Below, piece after piece: positions 14,343 to 28,633 of a stretch of 64,000 bases of DNA (positions within the stretch are counted from its first letter, which is position 1; each line of letters begins with the position of its first letter). A program made the translations under genes and the position numbers. The stretch is taken from positions 4,323,014 to 4,387,013 of the forward strand of contig VZDJ01004378.1 of NCBI GenBank assembly GCA_008694505.1, written 5' to 3'. Below the pieces are notes generated by a model that saw only the letters and a list, made by a program, of their open reading frames with translations, did not search any database and was not told the origin of the DNA. The stretch is from Cyanoderma ruficeps (taxonomy: Eukaryota; Chordata; Aves; Passeriformes; Timaliidae).

Positions 14343-14925
14343 GGGGCGGTCGCCGGCCTCGCTGGTGCGAACCCCACCGCCTCTTTGCATGCACCTGTTA
14401 AGTGGTTTTGTGTATTATGCTCTATATCACCACTAACGTTAATGGGACTGGTTGTTTCCTATTTTTTTAATTATTATTATTTTTCCTTTGTTCTTTACAG
14501 ACTATTTTTTTTGTTGTCGTTGCATCTCAGGTGGAGATGTGGTTTAAAAAAAAAACAAAAAACCAAAAAACCAACCAAACAAAGAAAAAAAATCGAAAGA
14601 AACCCCAAAAACAAAAAACAAAGAGCGCCAAGCCAATTTCTGCTGTATTTATTTGAGAATCTGTATTACCCGAGCCGGGAATGCTGCACCACTTTAATTA
14701 TTTCGATGTATATATATTCCCCTTGTGTTGATCCTGCCCTGCCTCCGCTGTCCGCTGGTTATCCCCCCCTTCTTGGTTTCCTCCTCTCCCGCTCCCCCTG
14801 AATATCGTATCTATATGGACACAAATGTTCTCTATGTACGGATTTGAATTTCACATTGATTCTTGCACGTGGAGAAAAAAAAATTCGTTGACCTGATGGA
14901 AATAAACCTTTGCCAAGGAGTATCT
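14343..14925 (+). other. FEZF1: FEZF1 3' UTR
   Basis: AT-rich tail with an A/C low-complexity stretch at 14546-14623, ending shortly after a canonical AATAAA. Confidence 0.7.
14901..14906 (+). terminator. FEZF1: FEZF1 poly(A) signal AATAAA
   Basis: Canonical hexamer 560 bp after the FEZF1 stop, just before the composition switches back to CpG-rich DNA. Cleavage is expected 10-30 bases later. Confidence 0.7.
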
Positions 14926-16110
14926 GAGGCCGCGGGGGCTGCGGCGCGGACGGGCTGGCGGGGAGAGCGGCGTCGGCGCTATCGCGCGGCAGAGCTCTCC
15001 TCGCCCTTGCCAAAACACTGAAACAACCGCTAAAGACTTTAATTAAGAGGGGTAATTAGTTCGAATTGATCAAAGCAGGGTTGTTATGTTATTAGCTGCT
15101 CAGCAGACTCTGCCAAGCCGAGCCTTGAAAGCGAAGCCCTCCCGTTCGGTGGGCGCCTGAGGAGCGGCGGGGAGGGTTTCTGGGTAACCGAAGGTAACCG
15201 AACCAGGCACGGGCGGTGGGTGCTACCCCCCGGGAAGGGCAGGTAGGCCCGCTCACCTCCCCCTGCTCTCTCAAGGCTGTGCCCACAGCCCCCCTTCAGG
15301 CTCGGGGGATCTTCTCGGACAGAGGACCTGGCCGTGCTTCACTCCGTGCTGGGTCCGAGGGCGGCCTTGCGGGGCGGTCCGCGGAGAAGCGGAGGGTGTC
15401 CCACGGGCGCTGGGGCACCACGGCCCACCCGGGGAGAGCGTCTGCGGGTCTGCTCCAGAGTCAGCCCTGCAAGAACGGGTGATGTGACATCCCAGGTCTC
15501 GCCCAGGTCTTGTACACCTGGAACCCTCGCAGGGTTTTGGCTTTTGGCGAGGAGCGAGGCGTCGCGGTTACAATCGTGGCTAACGCGTTGCATCCAGGAG
15601 AGGGGTATCGCCTTGCAGGCGGCCCCCCGCCGCCCCTCCTGGCCGCCCGCCGGGGGTGCCCGCAACCAGCAGGTGCGGTCCTCGTGTTGGGGCCGGCGGC
15701 TCCGGTCACCGCCGTGCGCCTCTGGAAGCGGCTGAGAGAGGAAGCGCATCCCGCTCCTTTCGCACGTGTCAGATTACCGCGGTAATCTCCCGAGCAGGCG
15801 GCTCTGCGTGTAAAAAGCAAAGCAACAGGTCAGATCCTCAGCTCGGGCAGACCCTGCGGCAGCTCGGCAGGGCTCAGCCCCTCGGGGCGCCGCTTTTCTG
15901 CAGCTCCAGGGGAAAAGTGGCCGATGATTTGGACGGAGGGTCCTCCGTGCACCCGCTGACCTGCGCTGGCTGTGCCGCGGCATGGGGCCTCCCTCTGCGC
16001 CTCTCCCCTTCGGAGACCCTGGGGAAACCGGGAGCCGCTCCCTACTTTTCCCAGGGGATTGCGGCAGCAGGGGCACGAAAGAAGGGGAGGTGAGACACCC
16101 TTCAAGTGGC
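14926..16110. promoter_or_regulatory. CpG-rich block downstream of FEZF1
   Basis: CpG-dense noncoding DNA. A short AT-rich insert (15030-15100) carries TAATTAAG, GTAATTAG and GAATTGAT cores. Overlapping open frames on both strands match nothing known. Likely part of the FEZF1 regulatory domain. Confidence 0.45.
15771..15788. promoter_or_regulatory. Perfect 18-bp palindrome with two TAATCT half-sites
   Basis: AGATTACCGCGGTAATCT is identical to its reverse complement. Each arm carries the TAATC core bound by K50 homeodomains (OTX, CRX, PITX and goosecoid type), separated by CCGCGG. Function is inferred. Confidence 0.5.
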
Positions 16111-19100
16111 CCTGGGTAAACTAGAAATCCGGATGAAGCGGGGCAAGGGAGAAGAGGCTCCTGTAGAGCTGCGGCAACAGAGCAGGTGTCCTTTGAGGAT
16201 CCTGTCCTATGGACACTTCTCTTCAGCTCTGCTCGGATCCTGGGACTAAAAGAGAGTTATTCTGACTTCCACACAGATAAATTTCTCCCAAATCAGGTGG
16301 CTGCAATGTGTTGCTAGTTAAAAGGAAAACTTTTCCAACATGTAATGAAAGGTAAGGAGTCCAAAAGATCCCACTGATTTGATGCAAGTGTGCCATTCCT
16401 CTGAGGCTCTGCTTGAAGGAAATATTTCAAAGCAGAAGCCCAGCTTGCTTTCTTTTTTAAGCAGAAGTCCAACTTGCCTTTCTTATTGCTGAGCAAGTGT
16501 GATAGTACAAGGTACTGAAGCTATACTTGGCCTTGCTAAATATCTTAATTTTACAAGTATTTTAACCAGTTCAAAACTATTCAAGCGCTGTAGAAATACT
16601 GGATAAATCCTAGAAGTATTTTATAGCATAACACAGGGGTGTGAATGTAAATATATAGTAAAAAAAAAATAATCTGACCATTTTGTGATGAACACATAAC
16701 ATCAGCTTCAAATCAAACACATGCATGAGGCCTGAAGATACTACTGAAGATTATGTGCCCTTGGTTACCCAGATGTCTGTGCCCAATTTTGTTTCTTCAG
16801 ATTGTTTTCTAAGTGCTGGGAGAAATGAAGGCTCAGTCCTCCCCATGCAGCAGCTGTAATTCCTGTCCTTTTTATGGGTAGAGGAGAGAGAATTTACAGT
16901 GTTGATTGAGAGACCATTTACACATTTATAAACAATAACTGAGGTTTTTTTGTCTTTTCTCCTGTAAAAAATCTGCAGTCGCTGCATAATGTGGGTTCTC
17001 TTATGCCTTCCTGATGAAGAACAATATTTTGCTAAAGAACACACATGCAGGGGTGACCATGTTTTGATATGGAGTGGAAATGAGGGGCTCTAGCTTTATT
17101 CCAAGGTTAAGCAGAGAAAGCCAGTGATGAGCATAGATAAGTATTTCTCTTCCTAGATATCTCAGAGTAAACACTACAGACATGGGACTTCACAGGGAGA
17201 TGAGGATAGCTCATTTATTTTCCTATATAAAACCATGTTTGTGTCAAAGACTGGTATTAATTCATGTCTTGGAAGGCCTGCACAGAATTACCTTTCATTT
17301 CCTCTCTTGTAAGATTAATCTCAGGTCAAGTGAATTTCTAGTTAATGGTCAGAGGCATTTCAAAGCTGGTGAAATCAACATGAGAGACAAAAGCTATAAT
17401 TATACGTATATTCAAAGTGTAGAACTATTAACCATCCTCCTTACTACAGACAAGATTTAAATTTTTTTTAAAATGTGAATAGTTTTGATAGGAGAAATGG
17501 AGCCATCTGTACCTAAAGAAAGGTTACATGTTCTCATTTCTCTGTGCCAATCAGCATCACTGCCATAAAATCAGTGTTCTGTGTGACAACTGGTCAGTCT
17601 CATCCCACCAGTCCCTCATGGATGCTGAGTGGAGAAGAGCCTTGGTGTGTCTGGACCTGCTAAAACCCGGAGCTGCAGAGCTGAGCATTAGCATCCTGAT
17701 AACAGTGCAGCCCACCTCCCAACAATCACAGCTTCACTTCAGTGCTGCATGAAGGGCAGGAAAGTCTGGTGCCTATGGGACCCTGGAGCAGTGAGCTCTT
17801 GTAAAGGAGGAGCTGGTGCCCTCTACCCTCATCCCCACACAGGATTTCTCAGATGGGACTCACCCTCTTCTGTGCTTGTCAGACACTACAGTTTTGTTAA
17901 CATGTGCCAATACTGAAAGTGTCATGTATCTGAAAGAGCTACCAGAATTAGCAAAGCTGTTGTATATTGCTGTAGAAATAAAATACAGCACAACAGGATC
18001 TTCTCGTAGCATCAAAATTCCTTCTGAAGCTGAAATGGTATTGACTTTCTTTTGCTAGTGTTTTATTTATAATCAGACACTTCCTAACAACAGAAAAAAA
18101 ATCCTTCCCCCCCAAAAGAAAGGAAAGAAAAGGACAAAGATATTAGTAATAATGTTTGTGGGTTTTTGTTGTTGAGGGTGGAGGTTAGGAGGGTGTGACT
18201 GTGTGTTTTTGGGTTTTTTTTAAAAAAATGTATGCCAAAATGTAAAGTAAATCTGCAGCTTTTTAATAGCTGCCAAAATCATTCATGGGAATGTATAACT
18301 TCATGGGAAGTTATAGAGAAATCCAGCATATCTCAAAATACCCAAAATGAATGACAGTATTTAGTCAAGGAATTATTAAAATTTTTATTATTTTTAATCA
18401 CTTTTTACTCCAGTCTTTACAAATACAGTGGTAAAAATAGATAGATTAAACAAAATTCAAGAAATTCATCCAGAGCCATGTCAAATGTTGGTCACAGCTT
18501 AGTACCAGAATAGTTTATTTGGACAGTACTTGACAGCTGGCAATTAGAAAACACTAACTCTGTCATACATAGAATGGGACAGTCACCATTTGTTCTTTGG
18601 AGCTTGGTAAAGGAAAAAGGGACCTAATTTGCTCCTGGGGTTTTGACATGCTAATACCAAATAGTTATAAGTCTTTAATTATGTAAATCTCTCCACCCAC
18701 TCTCTGTTTAGCTACTGGTTTGCACAGGTACCATCCGTATGGAGGGAGAATTGTGTTGTACCCTGCTGGGAATTGTTGTAGTAACTATTTAGTAGTAACT
18801 CCCATATCTTCCACAAAAATAGTGATAGCTCCAGCTCCACTCCATGCTGGGTTCCCCTTCTCTTCCTGGCCCAAGGCTACAGGCTGGATGACTTTTGGAT
18901 GATCACTCAGGGGCTGCACAGTACACTGTGACCCTCTGCAAAAGATGGCTCTCTGGAGTCACCCTTAGTCTTGTGAGTTTGCAGAAAGTCCTTTTGCTTC
19001 AGTAATTGCAATTCTTGCAACAATACAAAACTTCTCTTAAAACTTTTTGTTGTATTATGAAGTACAAGCTGTGTCTATCTTTTGTTCTCCTTTGAAGCTT

Positions 19101-19294
19101 CCATGGAAGTTATTTAATGGCTCCACTGTTCAGTCACTCTGTTGTAGTCAAATCCTTGTCTATTTGATTGGGCATGGTATTAAATCCAATAACCATGCCC
19201 ATGGAAATACAAAAAACTCCTCCCTTTTTGTATTTGGGATGGCTAATATTTCACCACCATTATTATGTGAATTCTAAAAAAATCTTCTTCAGTT

Positions 19295-19320
19295 ACCAAT
19301 GAATTAAAAGACATAGAGAA
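19295..19320. repeat. 26-bp exact repeat, copy 1
   Basis: Identical over 26 bases (starting ACCAATGAATTAAAAG, ending CATAGAGAA) to 21433-21458. Both copies are preceded by an AAAATCTT-like stretch, so the shared block may be longer but diverged. Confidence 0.8.
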
Positions 19321-21432
19321 GTTGCTTTTCTGATTTTTTTTTCATAATTGTATGAGAAATTAATACATAGTAAGTTTTATTTTGTGTGGAAAATGGAAGA
19401 GCGATACTTCGCAAATGTAAGCCTGAACAACTTATCTGCAACAGTACAGGTAAGTTTTTATTTTCAGAGGTGGGACTATAAGATTTAGTTGCAGACTGAC
19501 ACAACATGAAAGAGAAACTTAGATTCACAGTACTTTAGCTTATAGGGATTAAATTTAACAGACAACACAAAAAGAAGCCACCTCAAAATATTTCTAAACT
19601 ACCTGTTAACCTCTTGATACTACCATGAAACATCTGAAAAGTGCATACCTCCACTTAAAAAACCCCGCCTAATTCAGATTTTATAAAAATAACCTTGAAC
19701 AAGAACTTTCTTTTTAAACAAAAATAATGAAAAACTCTTGGACAATAAATAAGTTCATGTGATTTTTTTTTTCTGAGCAAGCAAGAATTTGTAAAGCATT
19801 GTCTACTGAAGAAGTTAAATAAAATCTGAACCGCAATATATTTGGTAAATATTTAGCTTTATATAAGGAACACCTCAATAAATTGTGCTTTTTTCCTGTG
19901 TTCACCAGAATATAAGAAAGAAATGGAAATCTTATTTTTTAACCTAGTATATTTTAAAAGGAACAATATATTTCCTCTTAAAATGAGGAATGCAGGAATC
20001 ACATAACTTTGTTCTTTTTTTTTGTCAGCAAATACATTAATCTGCATATCATAAACAAGAGTATGTTTTTTAAAACCACTTTTGGCTGCTTTAACTGAAT
20101 ACTTAAAGCTGAGGGCCAACGGTTGTTTATGTTCAGAAATGCTACTGCATTGCATGAAGCAGTGCCAGGCAGACAGCAAATTTTATTTAGATGATATTTT
20201 CAAATTCATGGCATATATTTCAAATTTATCCAGTTTGAAAAGATGCAGTAGCACAGTCTAGAATTTTAGGTTAAAGACCAAAACAAATTCATAATTACTT
20301 ATGTGGGCAACGTGTAATTATTATGATTTCATATAATTAAGTAATGGACTGTTTTGATCTGCAAGTTCTAAGAAGCAGAGACACCCTTCCCTACAAACAG
20401 CGTTTCTTCTGTTTTTGTGGAGTGTGCTGCTTCTCACATACCTTTAGAAATGCAGTGTACAGTTACATTTTCTTTGTGAAAATTGTAAAGCATATAAGGA
20501 TTGTAACTAGAGCAGAGAGTGAGTTACCCCAAAACAAAAGTGCCAGAAGTCAGGCAGCTGAGTCCTCATAAATGCAAAATTCATGCTTTTTGAAAAAGCA
20601 ATCAGCAATTATTCTAAATCCTGCCTGATGCCGAATGTTACTTCACTGCAGACTGACTTGTGAAAGTTATAGTGTGCAAAGAGCTATTTTAATTTGTGCA
20701 AGCAAAGGAGTACAACACAGCCAAGTTATATTTACTAAATCTAACTTACATCTCTTTCTATAGTAATTTTAGAGGATGTTACTTTATAAGATTTTTTTCT
20801 GAATAATTTTTTGTAGAAATTTGACACATCACCATTTCTATATTGCTGTAGAAGTTTACAAGTAGATGTTGACAAAGCATTAATATAAAAGCTTGCTCTA
20901 TTTGGAGGAATTTTCTTCAAACCAGAGATAACCAGCTTAAGGGCAAGGAAGAGACTGCTGGGTTGGGTTCTTGTCTGGGGGGTCATGCTCACATTCAAAC
21001 ATTCTTTTTCATGAACTTTCAGGCACTTCAGGAGCACCTGTCCCATATTATTAAATCAGGGTATCTATCCCTGTTTTCCTTGGACTGCTTCTCTTTGCAT
21101 GAGTGTCAAAAAGTTGTAAGATCAGGGAGGGAGCTGGACATTGGATGGGGATCCCAAAACTGCAGTGAGTGATTGTTTCTGTGACAGATGTTTAGTATCT
21201 AGTTCGCAAGAGAAATATCTTCTTAGAAGTGGCTTAATTGGAATTTTTCTTACTATGCTTAAGTAACTCGTAGGCAAGTATAATCAATTTAATTTCATGT
21301 GGGTGTCAAACATCTCAGAAGCCCTCCCCAGTCCCCAGGTTTTTGATATTCCTGATTCTGAGATTTAAGTGTCAGAAAAGGACTGTTGGTTACTCAGAGT
21401 GGGGCTGCAATAGTTTTGAAAATCTTGGTTTC

Positions 21433-21458
21433 ACCAATGAATTAAAAGACATAGAGAA
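21433..21458. repeat. 26-bp exact repeat, copy 2
   Basis: Second copy of the 26-mer at 19295-19320, in the same orientation, 2.1 kb away. Confidence 0.8.
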
Positions 21459-24400
21459 CGAATGCAGATAATTACACAAATGAAGATAATTTCTGGAATT
21501 ACGAGATTATTTGCTAAACAGCATTCCTGCTTTCCCAGCCATTTTTTTTTGGTCATGTTCTTTGTACAAGCCCCCTACTTCTTTTACAGGTCTCTTTGGC
21601 TTTTTTGTTTTCATTTCCTAAGGAGCATGCAGCACCAACTTGTGAAGTGCCCCACTGTCTTATCCGAGATATAGTTACCCCATATCTCTTTTTATAATCA
21701 AGTGGTTGCCTCATGCCATATGGAGTAATAAGGTTATGAATGATTTTGCTTTCCACATTTTTTTTCTTGTTAGCAAAATTCAATTCAGAAAAAAATCTTG
21801 CTCAAGTTATGAGTCAAACCAGCCTGTCTACCTTGGACAATGCTTATAACTTTGGTCATCTTAATAGGAAGTAAATGAACATAAATGTCTGTATTTTCTG
21901 TACCATCAATGGAGAGACATAGGTGCCTCTAGCAGCATGAAAAAGAGACTCAGTCCCTACTGTGTTAGATACTACCTTTAGTGCAGACAGTCTGCAGTTC
22001 TGCAGCCTCCTGAAACTATCTAGTTGCTGAAGCATCATTATCTATTATGTCTTCTGGGTGAACAAGATGAAATCTCAGCATATGATGATAGTGACCACTT
22101 TTTGCACAGTAATTTGGTGGTAAGGTTACTTATCCACATAGCCAGAAGCTGTACCCTGCTTTGCATGGCTGACTGACCAACACCTGCATTGTATGAGACC
22201 ATCCTGGTCCTTTGGCCACGGAGTATGTTAAGTGAAAGCACTCTCCGAGCTTCCTAGTTTGCTTTGCAGCTGACATGAAAACACAGATGTGGCTGGCAGA
22301 ACAGCCAAAAAGGACCCCTTTCCACACCCTCCTGGGTCAGGCAATCAGAGGGAACAGAGCTGCTGTTCTAGCTGGGTGCTGTGAAGCACACATGCAGTTT
22401 TCAAGCAGTGTTGGAAGCAAGGATGAAATCCCAGTTCTGCTGCCTAGTGAGTATGTGGTGTAATCACTGGCAGCTCTGTGTCTTGCATTCCTGGCTGCAG
22501 TGTCTCATTTTAGAGAGAGGAAAAATACTGTCATGAAAAATATTGTGTGGCTTTCTTGTTTTCAGCTTTTCCCTTGGGTCTGAGTATAGTCCAACTTGTG
22601 CAGATTAAGGACTCCTTCCTGCTGGATGAGCCGAATTCTTACAATTTTTAGATTTCATTGTCAAAGGCCAGTTTTGTTTGCACCTGGTAGATTTTAAGAA
22701 ACCTTGAGCTCCCATCAATGAAGGCTGGAATGACTTTTTCTGGAGCCCATGGTTGTCTCTGTATTCTACTGTGAAGACTTTTCAGCCTGGCAAAGTGTCT
22801 GGGCAGATAGGCTGTACCTGCTGCAGGTAATGTCAAAACAGTTGTTATTTCTAATAGCTGGCACAGCTGAGGGAACAGAAAATTCTGGGTTCTTCAGTGC
22901 AGAAAAATTAAGTGCCTTGGAGACTTCTCCCATCTGTTTAAGAAATATCTCAAAGTTAATTTGATTTTATTGAATTGTTAAAACTTTACAACTGTTTGGG
23001 ATAATCAGGAAACCGGTCTTGGTTTGCTTTCAAAAAGTATCTTTCACAGATACCTGTATCTTTCCACCAAAATATCAGTATTTGAAAATAAAAGCACTGT
23101 ATATAAATGTATTTACCCAGCGAAGGCCAGCATAAGAAAATATAATTATATAAACTTCCCCATATTTCCCACTCAATGTATGATACTTTGGATTTTATGA
23201 ATTTGCATGAAAAGGAATGCTTCTTGCTTTATATGTGAAATATTTGTAACAAGTGCAGAGAACCTTCTTCACACTTAGATACCTAACAATTTCTTCAAAT
23301 ATTTGAGAGCCACCCTACCCTTATATCCACCCTGGGAAGCCAAGAGAAGTCTCACAGTGATCTCAAGACTGCTGGGGCTGGATCAGATGTGAAGCAGAGA
23401 GTGAGATGAGCTGGTGGTGATGACTGCAAACACGCTCCTGCTTTCTTGTCTCTTTCCTGCACAGAGGAACCTGAATTAAGCGGCAGCCCTTGTGCCAGGG
23501 TAAACTCACTGCAAGTCATCTGACACCTCCTCAATGTGGCAGCTGCATTTGTAGGCTGCGTGCTGCCCTCGCAATAAAGAACTGTATTTGGAGACCCTTG
23601 ATCTCAAGCACTGGGGCTTCTGGCAGGCTGTGGTACTGAAAAGGCAGTGTAAAATTATATTGTGCTGATCTCACTGAGGGTTTCTGGAACTTGGGAGAGG
23701 GTTTTTTTTGTGTTGAAGATTGGTGCTTTTTTTTTCCCCCTTGAGATTGGAATTTAAATCTTATTAAATGGAATGAAAAAAAAACCCCAACACTTCTCTC
23801 CTTTGATCCCAACTAGACGGATAAAAAAATTTTTGGAAGACAATTATCTTGTGTTTTCAGGAATCTAAAAAAGTAAAAAATGGTTTATGGTATCTCAGTT
23901 CGTAACTAATAATTTTACATTTCCAAAGGGCTTTCAAAGTTGTCAGGAGTTGTCTGGATGTGCTCAAGTATGTTATAGTTTTACTCTGTTACTCTTCCTA
24001 AAAATCTGCTGACAAACTGTAGTATTCTGTGTTATTGCAAAATGAATTATTCAGAATGAGCAGCAGAAAATCTTCACAATTTAGATACAGATTTTTTCAA
24101 TCCACTTCTCAAATTGTATATAATACTGAAAACTGCTGTGTAACTTTTAATAAAATAACTTACTTTTATTAAAAGTTCAGACAGAAACTTAATGAAACTT
24201 ACATTTCGCCACCAACTTCAGTTGAATCAGTGTGAGACACAGGTATTTGAAAGATGTCAATATGGATATGCTGCAGTATTATCCACTTTGATATGTAATT
24301 GTTTTGGGAAGATGTTATGTTAAAATCCAAATATAAAGGCTCTGAAGATAGAAAAAGAGAAAGATGAAAGTGTGTCTCAAAAATCTAAATATTCCATTTA

Positions 24401-27131
24401 TATTCTATGATAAAAATCCCAGAATAATTTGAGTTGGACAAGGATCACAAAGTCCAGCTTGTAAATGAATGGCCCACACTGTGGCTGAACCCACAACATT
24501 GGCATTATTTGCACTGTGCTGTGACCAACTGAGCTAAAATGGGCATCAACAATTGTGGGTATAATAAGCAAGGACACAGCATTTCCCACCCATAAAATGT
24601 TACCATGATATAGTCTACATCAGAATGTGCTGCTGAATAAATATTTATGGCTAATCCTTCATTTTTGGGGTTAGTAGTCTGATCTCTTCAATAGATATCT
24701 GGGCAGTGTCATTCCATTGCAGATGTACCAAGCAATCAGCTTCATACTCACAGCAGGATACTGCTGCTAATTGCCACAGTTGTAGCTCAGAATAAGGTAG
24801 CAGCTTCTTAGTGAAACAGAAACAAATTAAGATTAAATGAATCAATTGTAAAAAATATCCTGATTCCACAACTGTCTGTTGCTTTTATAGTTCATTAGCT
24901 ATTAACACTAATAACACCGTAAAGGAATTGCTAATTTTCTTGGGGCATATTGTACATGCTATTATTCAGTAATTGGGAGTGTTTGAAATGTGAGTTGATC
25001 CATAGGAATCTAACTCAGGTCATCTTTGAGCTTCCTGTTGAAAGATTCTTCAGTATTCAAATTTTTTTTTGGTGTGCACTGTCAAGACTCAGCCCTCATG
25101 TGATCCTTGGGAGTGAGTATAATTTCCTTTTGTTTTCCTAAACCAGGAGATTTTCCTGCTCTTTGACATAGAGAAATATGTGAGAATTCAGTATCTATGA
25201 ATTGAGAAGCTATTTTGTCATTGGTTCCTTCTGACCTGAACCTTCATCAAACCAGTGAAGGAACCTGTTGTCAAGGAAGACAGATGGAATCCAAAACTGT
25301 GGGTTGATTTTTAAATCCCAATCTGACCCCTAATGCTATAATTTTCCATTTGTCCATATTAAAGACAAAAGTGGGTCATAACAAGATATCCTTGAATGAT
25401 AGACTCTCTTAATTAAGAGGAGCATGCTCCTCATGATGGTGAGCTGGGGGACTAGAACACCTGTTCTAGCTATAAAACTGCAATACAAAACAGACCCCTC
25501 CCTGTTTTGAAAGAACAGTCTGTGTCAGGCTTTTGCACTGGAATTACACGGCTCATGTTTAAGACTGTAGCTAAGCAGAAAGAAACTTGGCATGCAAAAC
25601 TAGACACAGGAGAAAATCTTCATTGTTAAAGTTACTGACAGATTCTGTCATCTCTGTGAAATCCAATTGAACTAAACCTTTGCTTGATGATTTAGATATG
25701 AAGGGCAGAGATTTAAGCAATTGTTTTCTGTGGCTAGTAATTGAAAGCAAACAGTGAATTCAGCAGGAGGTTTTTGGGAAAAACCAAGATTACAAACTTG
25801 TTTTTATCATAATTTCCCTTTCCATAAGTAGGTAATTTTTACTCCGCACCACCTTTCTCCCTCAAACACACACACAGAGGAAAAAAGTACTTTGTGGATA
25901 CTCGTTCAAGTCTGTAGCCATACAGTCATTTCAGGATGCTTGGTCTGGAGCTTTGTGCATTCCTGTAACAACCTGTGTCTTACTCACTACCCAACCCAAG
26001 CCCTTGGTTCTGTCAGGCACTCTTGCACCTTGGCTTGCATGAAATCCTTCTTCTCAATGAAGCATCAGAATGGAAACTGTTCATAAATAACACTGTCATG
26101 GAGCCATAAACCCGCCTTCAGCAACAGGAAAACTCTGTACAGGTTGTGTACAGAACTGTGAATACTGGCTAGCTCCAAAACAGTTGAATAGACCTGGGGG
26201 AGCCCTCTTGGGCTCTGAAACTCAGTTGTGAGTCCAGTCACTAGCATGGTTTAACGAGGGCCAGACAAACAATTCCCAAACACAGTTAAGGGTTAGTATT
26301 TATCAGAGACCATTCCCACTGGGCAGGTTGGATGAAGCGACTTTATTTTTTAGGAGTAAGAAAATTTAATAATATAAATACAGGAGGTTTTTTTTGTGTT
26401 TTTCTTGCCAGTTAAGGTAAGTGGTTGCAAGGGAGTCCAGGGCATGTTTTATTTATTAATATAGAGGCAGCTAGTGTGCACCCTCATGCTTATGCAATTT
26501 AGGTGGTGCTTGTATGGAAGGGTTGGATGTATTGCACAACTATAGGAAAAAAATCCTGAGCTGGGTGTATAGAGCATACCCAAGGCTGCAGTCCCTCCCT
26601 ATTTTTCTGAGTGCTGAAGACTGGGTGGAAATTTAAAGAAGTAGCAAGTAGCTGGGATTTCTTCAACAATATGGTCCACTCAGACACAGGACCATGTTCT
26701 TGATGCTATCTGGTGTGACAGCACAGCCCTGAAGCAGCTTCTAGAAGATCATTATATTTATTTTTCAGTGTCTTCACACAGTATTTAGTATTACTAATTC
26801 CATAAAAAGTGATGGGCCTGACTTAACATACTGTACTGGGTCATTGCTTACAGCAAGGAAATACAACTTAGAAATATTCAAACTAAACAAGTATTACAGG
26901 CAAGACTTCAAAATACATTATTTTTTGGGGGTATTTTGTCTAACAGATACATAAAATAATTTCAAAGCAGTTTTTTTCTGGTGCCATGTCTTAATTATTT
27001 TTTTTCCTAACAGAAACTGTTCACAGTCTAATTGTCCAGACTCCTCTTAAAGTCACTGAAGAGAAATAAATATTTCCAGAGCATGATCCTTCTCCTCCAA
27101 AACTGAATTCATGAACTTTGCTTTAGATATG

Positions 27132-27169
27132 CTTTTTTTTTTTTTTTTNNNNNTGTGTGTGTGTGTGTT
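27132..27169. repeat. Poly-T, 5-N gap and TG microsatellite
   Basis: A T run, five Ns at 27149-27153, then a TG dinucleotide repeat. The Ns look like an unresolved assembly join in simple-repeat DNA. Confidence 0.85.
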
Positions 27170-28633
27170 ACATGCCTATAGTTGAAAGAACCCAGTTGTT
27201 AAACCGGATGAATAAGACTTTCCTGTGCCTTTGTGGTAGGCACATGGTCACATGCACCAGTTACCCAATTCCACTCACATACTATGCATTCTTCAGAAAA
27301 TAGACAACACTCAGAAATGTTATGAGTAATTATTCTTGCTAATAACAGCAATACCCTCTGATTTAATTTTTTTTCTTCCAGCAGTGACAGGTCCTTTACC
27401 ATCAGGTGTTTTAGCAAACACATCAGCCTTTATGTGCTCTGTATGGAAAACCAGACATTTCCTTTGGTAGAATTTTCTTTCTGTGCCTTGTTTTGTATAC
27501 CCTCTTAAACAAACTTTTCAAAATATAATAATCTCATGGCATGAGCTAAACTTTATCTACCTTATTTCTCAACAGATGCATCTTATTTTCATTTCAACAT
27601 GTATTTTAAATGGGTTTTTTTTCCTAGATCTGTTTAGATATTTGCATATGCTTTACCACAATTAAAGAACTAGCAGTTCCTAGTGCTTCTGACCTGTTTT
27701 TCTGTTTGTCTGTGCAGGGTGCAAATTTAAAACCTTTTGCTGTGTATCACTTTGTACATAGCTTCCCTAATGATATGTTTCTTTCCTGCATGATGTAACC
27801 CACATCTGATAAAACTCCTTTGCCTTTGCTACTTGGTTCTGCTTCTACATTAAAATGTCTGGTGTCATACTGCTGCATTTTGTGTGTGTGTAATTTTTTG
27901 CAAGTACTACCTTTCTGTTTATACTATCTATAGTTGAATACTTCTGTATTCAACTGGTGCTAGTGAGTATTTTTCTCTGCTTTTCTGAATAGCTTGTTAT
28001 GGCTTTCCAATGATTATTTTTTCTAATACGAAGTTGTCCTATGATAGTGATTTCTTTTGTATTTCTTTTGAGTGTCATCCTCCTGTGATCTTTATCATCA
28101 CCATGTCACATTTATCAGTGAAATAGCTATCCTGTTATAGTAGGTATAACTGGGTTACTTACTCACTAGCTGCCTCTGTGGGTTCCTGTTTTTCTCACAC
28201 AACACACCTCTTTGTATGAAGGGCCCTTTTCTTGACAAAACAATAAGACTCAAATGTCATAAACAACCTATCTGATTTTTTCCCCTTTCTGCTTCAGTGA
28301 GCATGCCACTTGAAGCCCTTGCTCTGCCAATATCTTTGTCTTTTTGCCCAACACTCTTCAGAAATGAGCAGCTTCCTGGATTGCAGACCACTTAATTGCT
28401 TCAGATCCTGCACAGATTAACATCATTAACTCTTTCCATTTCACGTCTCTTCAGCTTCTGTTTTCTCAAGTCCTTAAAGAACACATTTCTGGCACTAGTA
28501 TGTGCAAGAACCATGGTCAGTTAAATTTTTTTTTTCTACTGATACTGTGACATCTTGATGAGATCAGTTAGAGCAATGGAGAGTTGTAGACGGATACTCT
28601 GAAAGCCTGTGAATCATCAGCAATTTGAATATT

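Larger units (their letters stand above)
16111..28620. other. Gene desert, part 1
   Basis: AT-rich noncoding DNA with no coding exon or RNA gene recognised. All open frames are short and match nothing known. Only scattered homopolymers and a duplicated 26-mer (see the findings at 19295 and 21433) stand out. An assembly gap lies at 27149-27153. Confidence 0.6.

Noticed and set aside
14546..14623. A/C-rich stretch after FEZF1 as a retroposon poly(A) tail
   Set aside because: No target duplication or element body precedes it; it sits within the 3' UTR upstream of the AATAAA.
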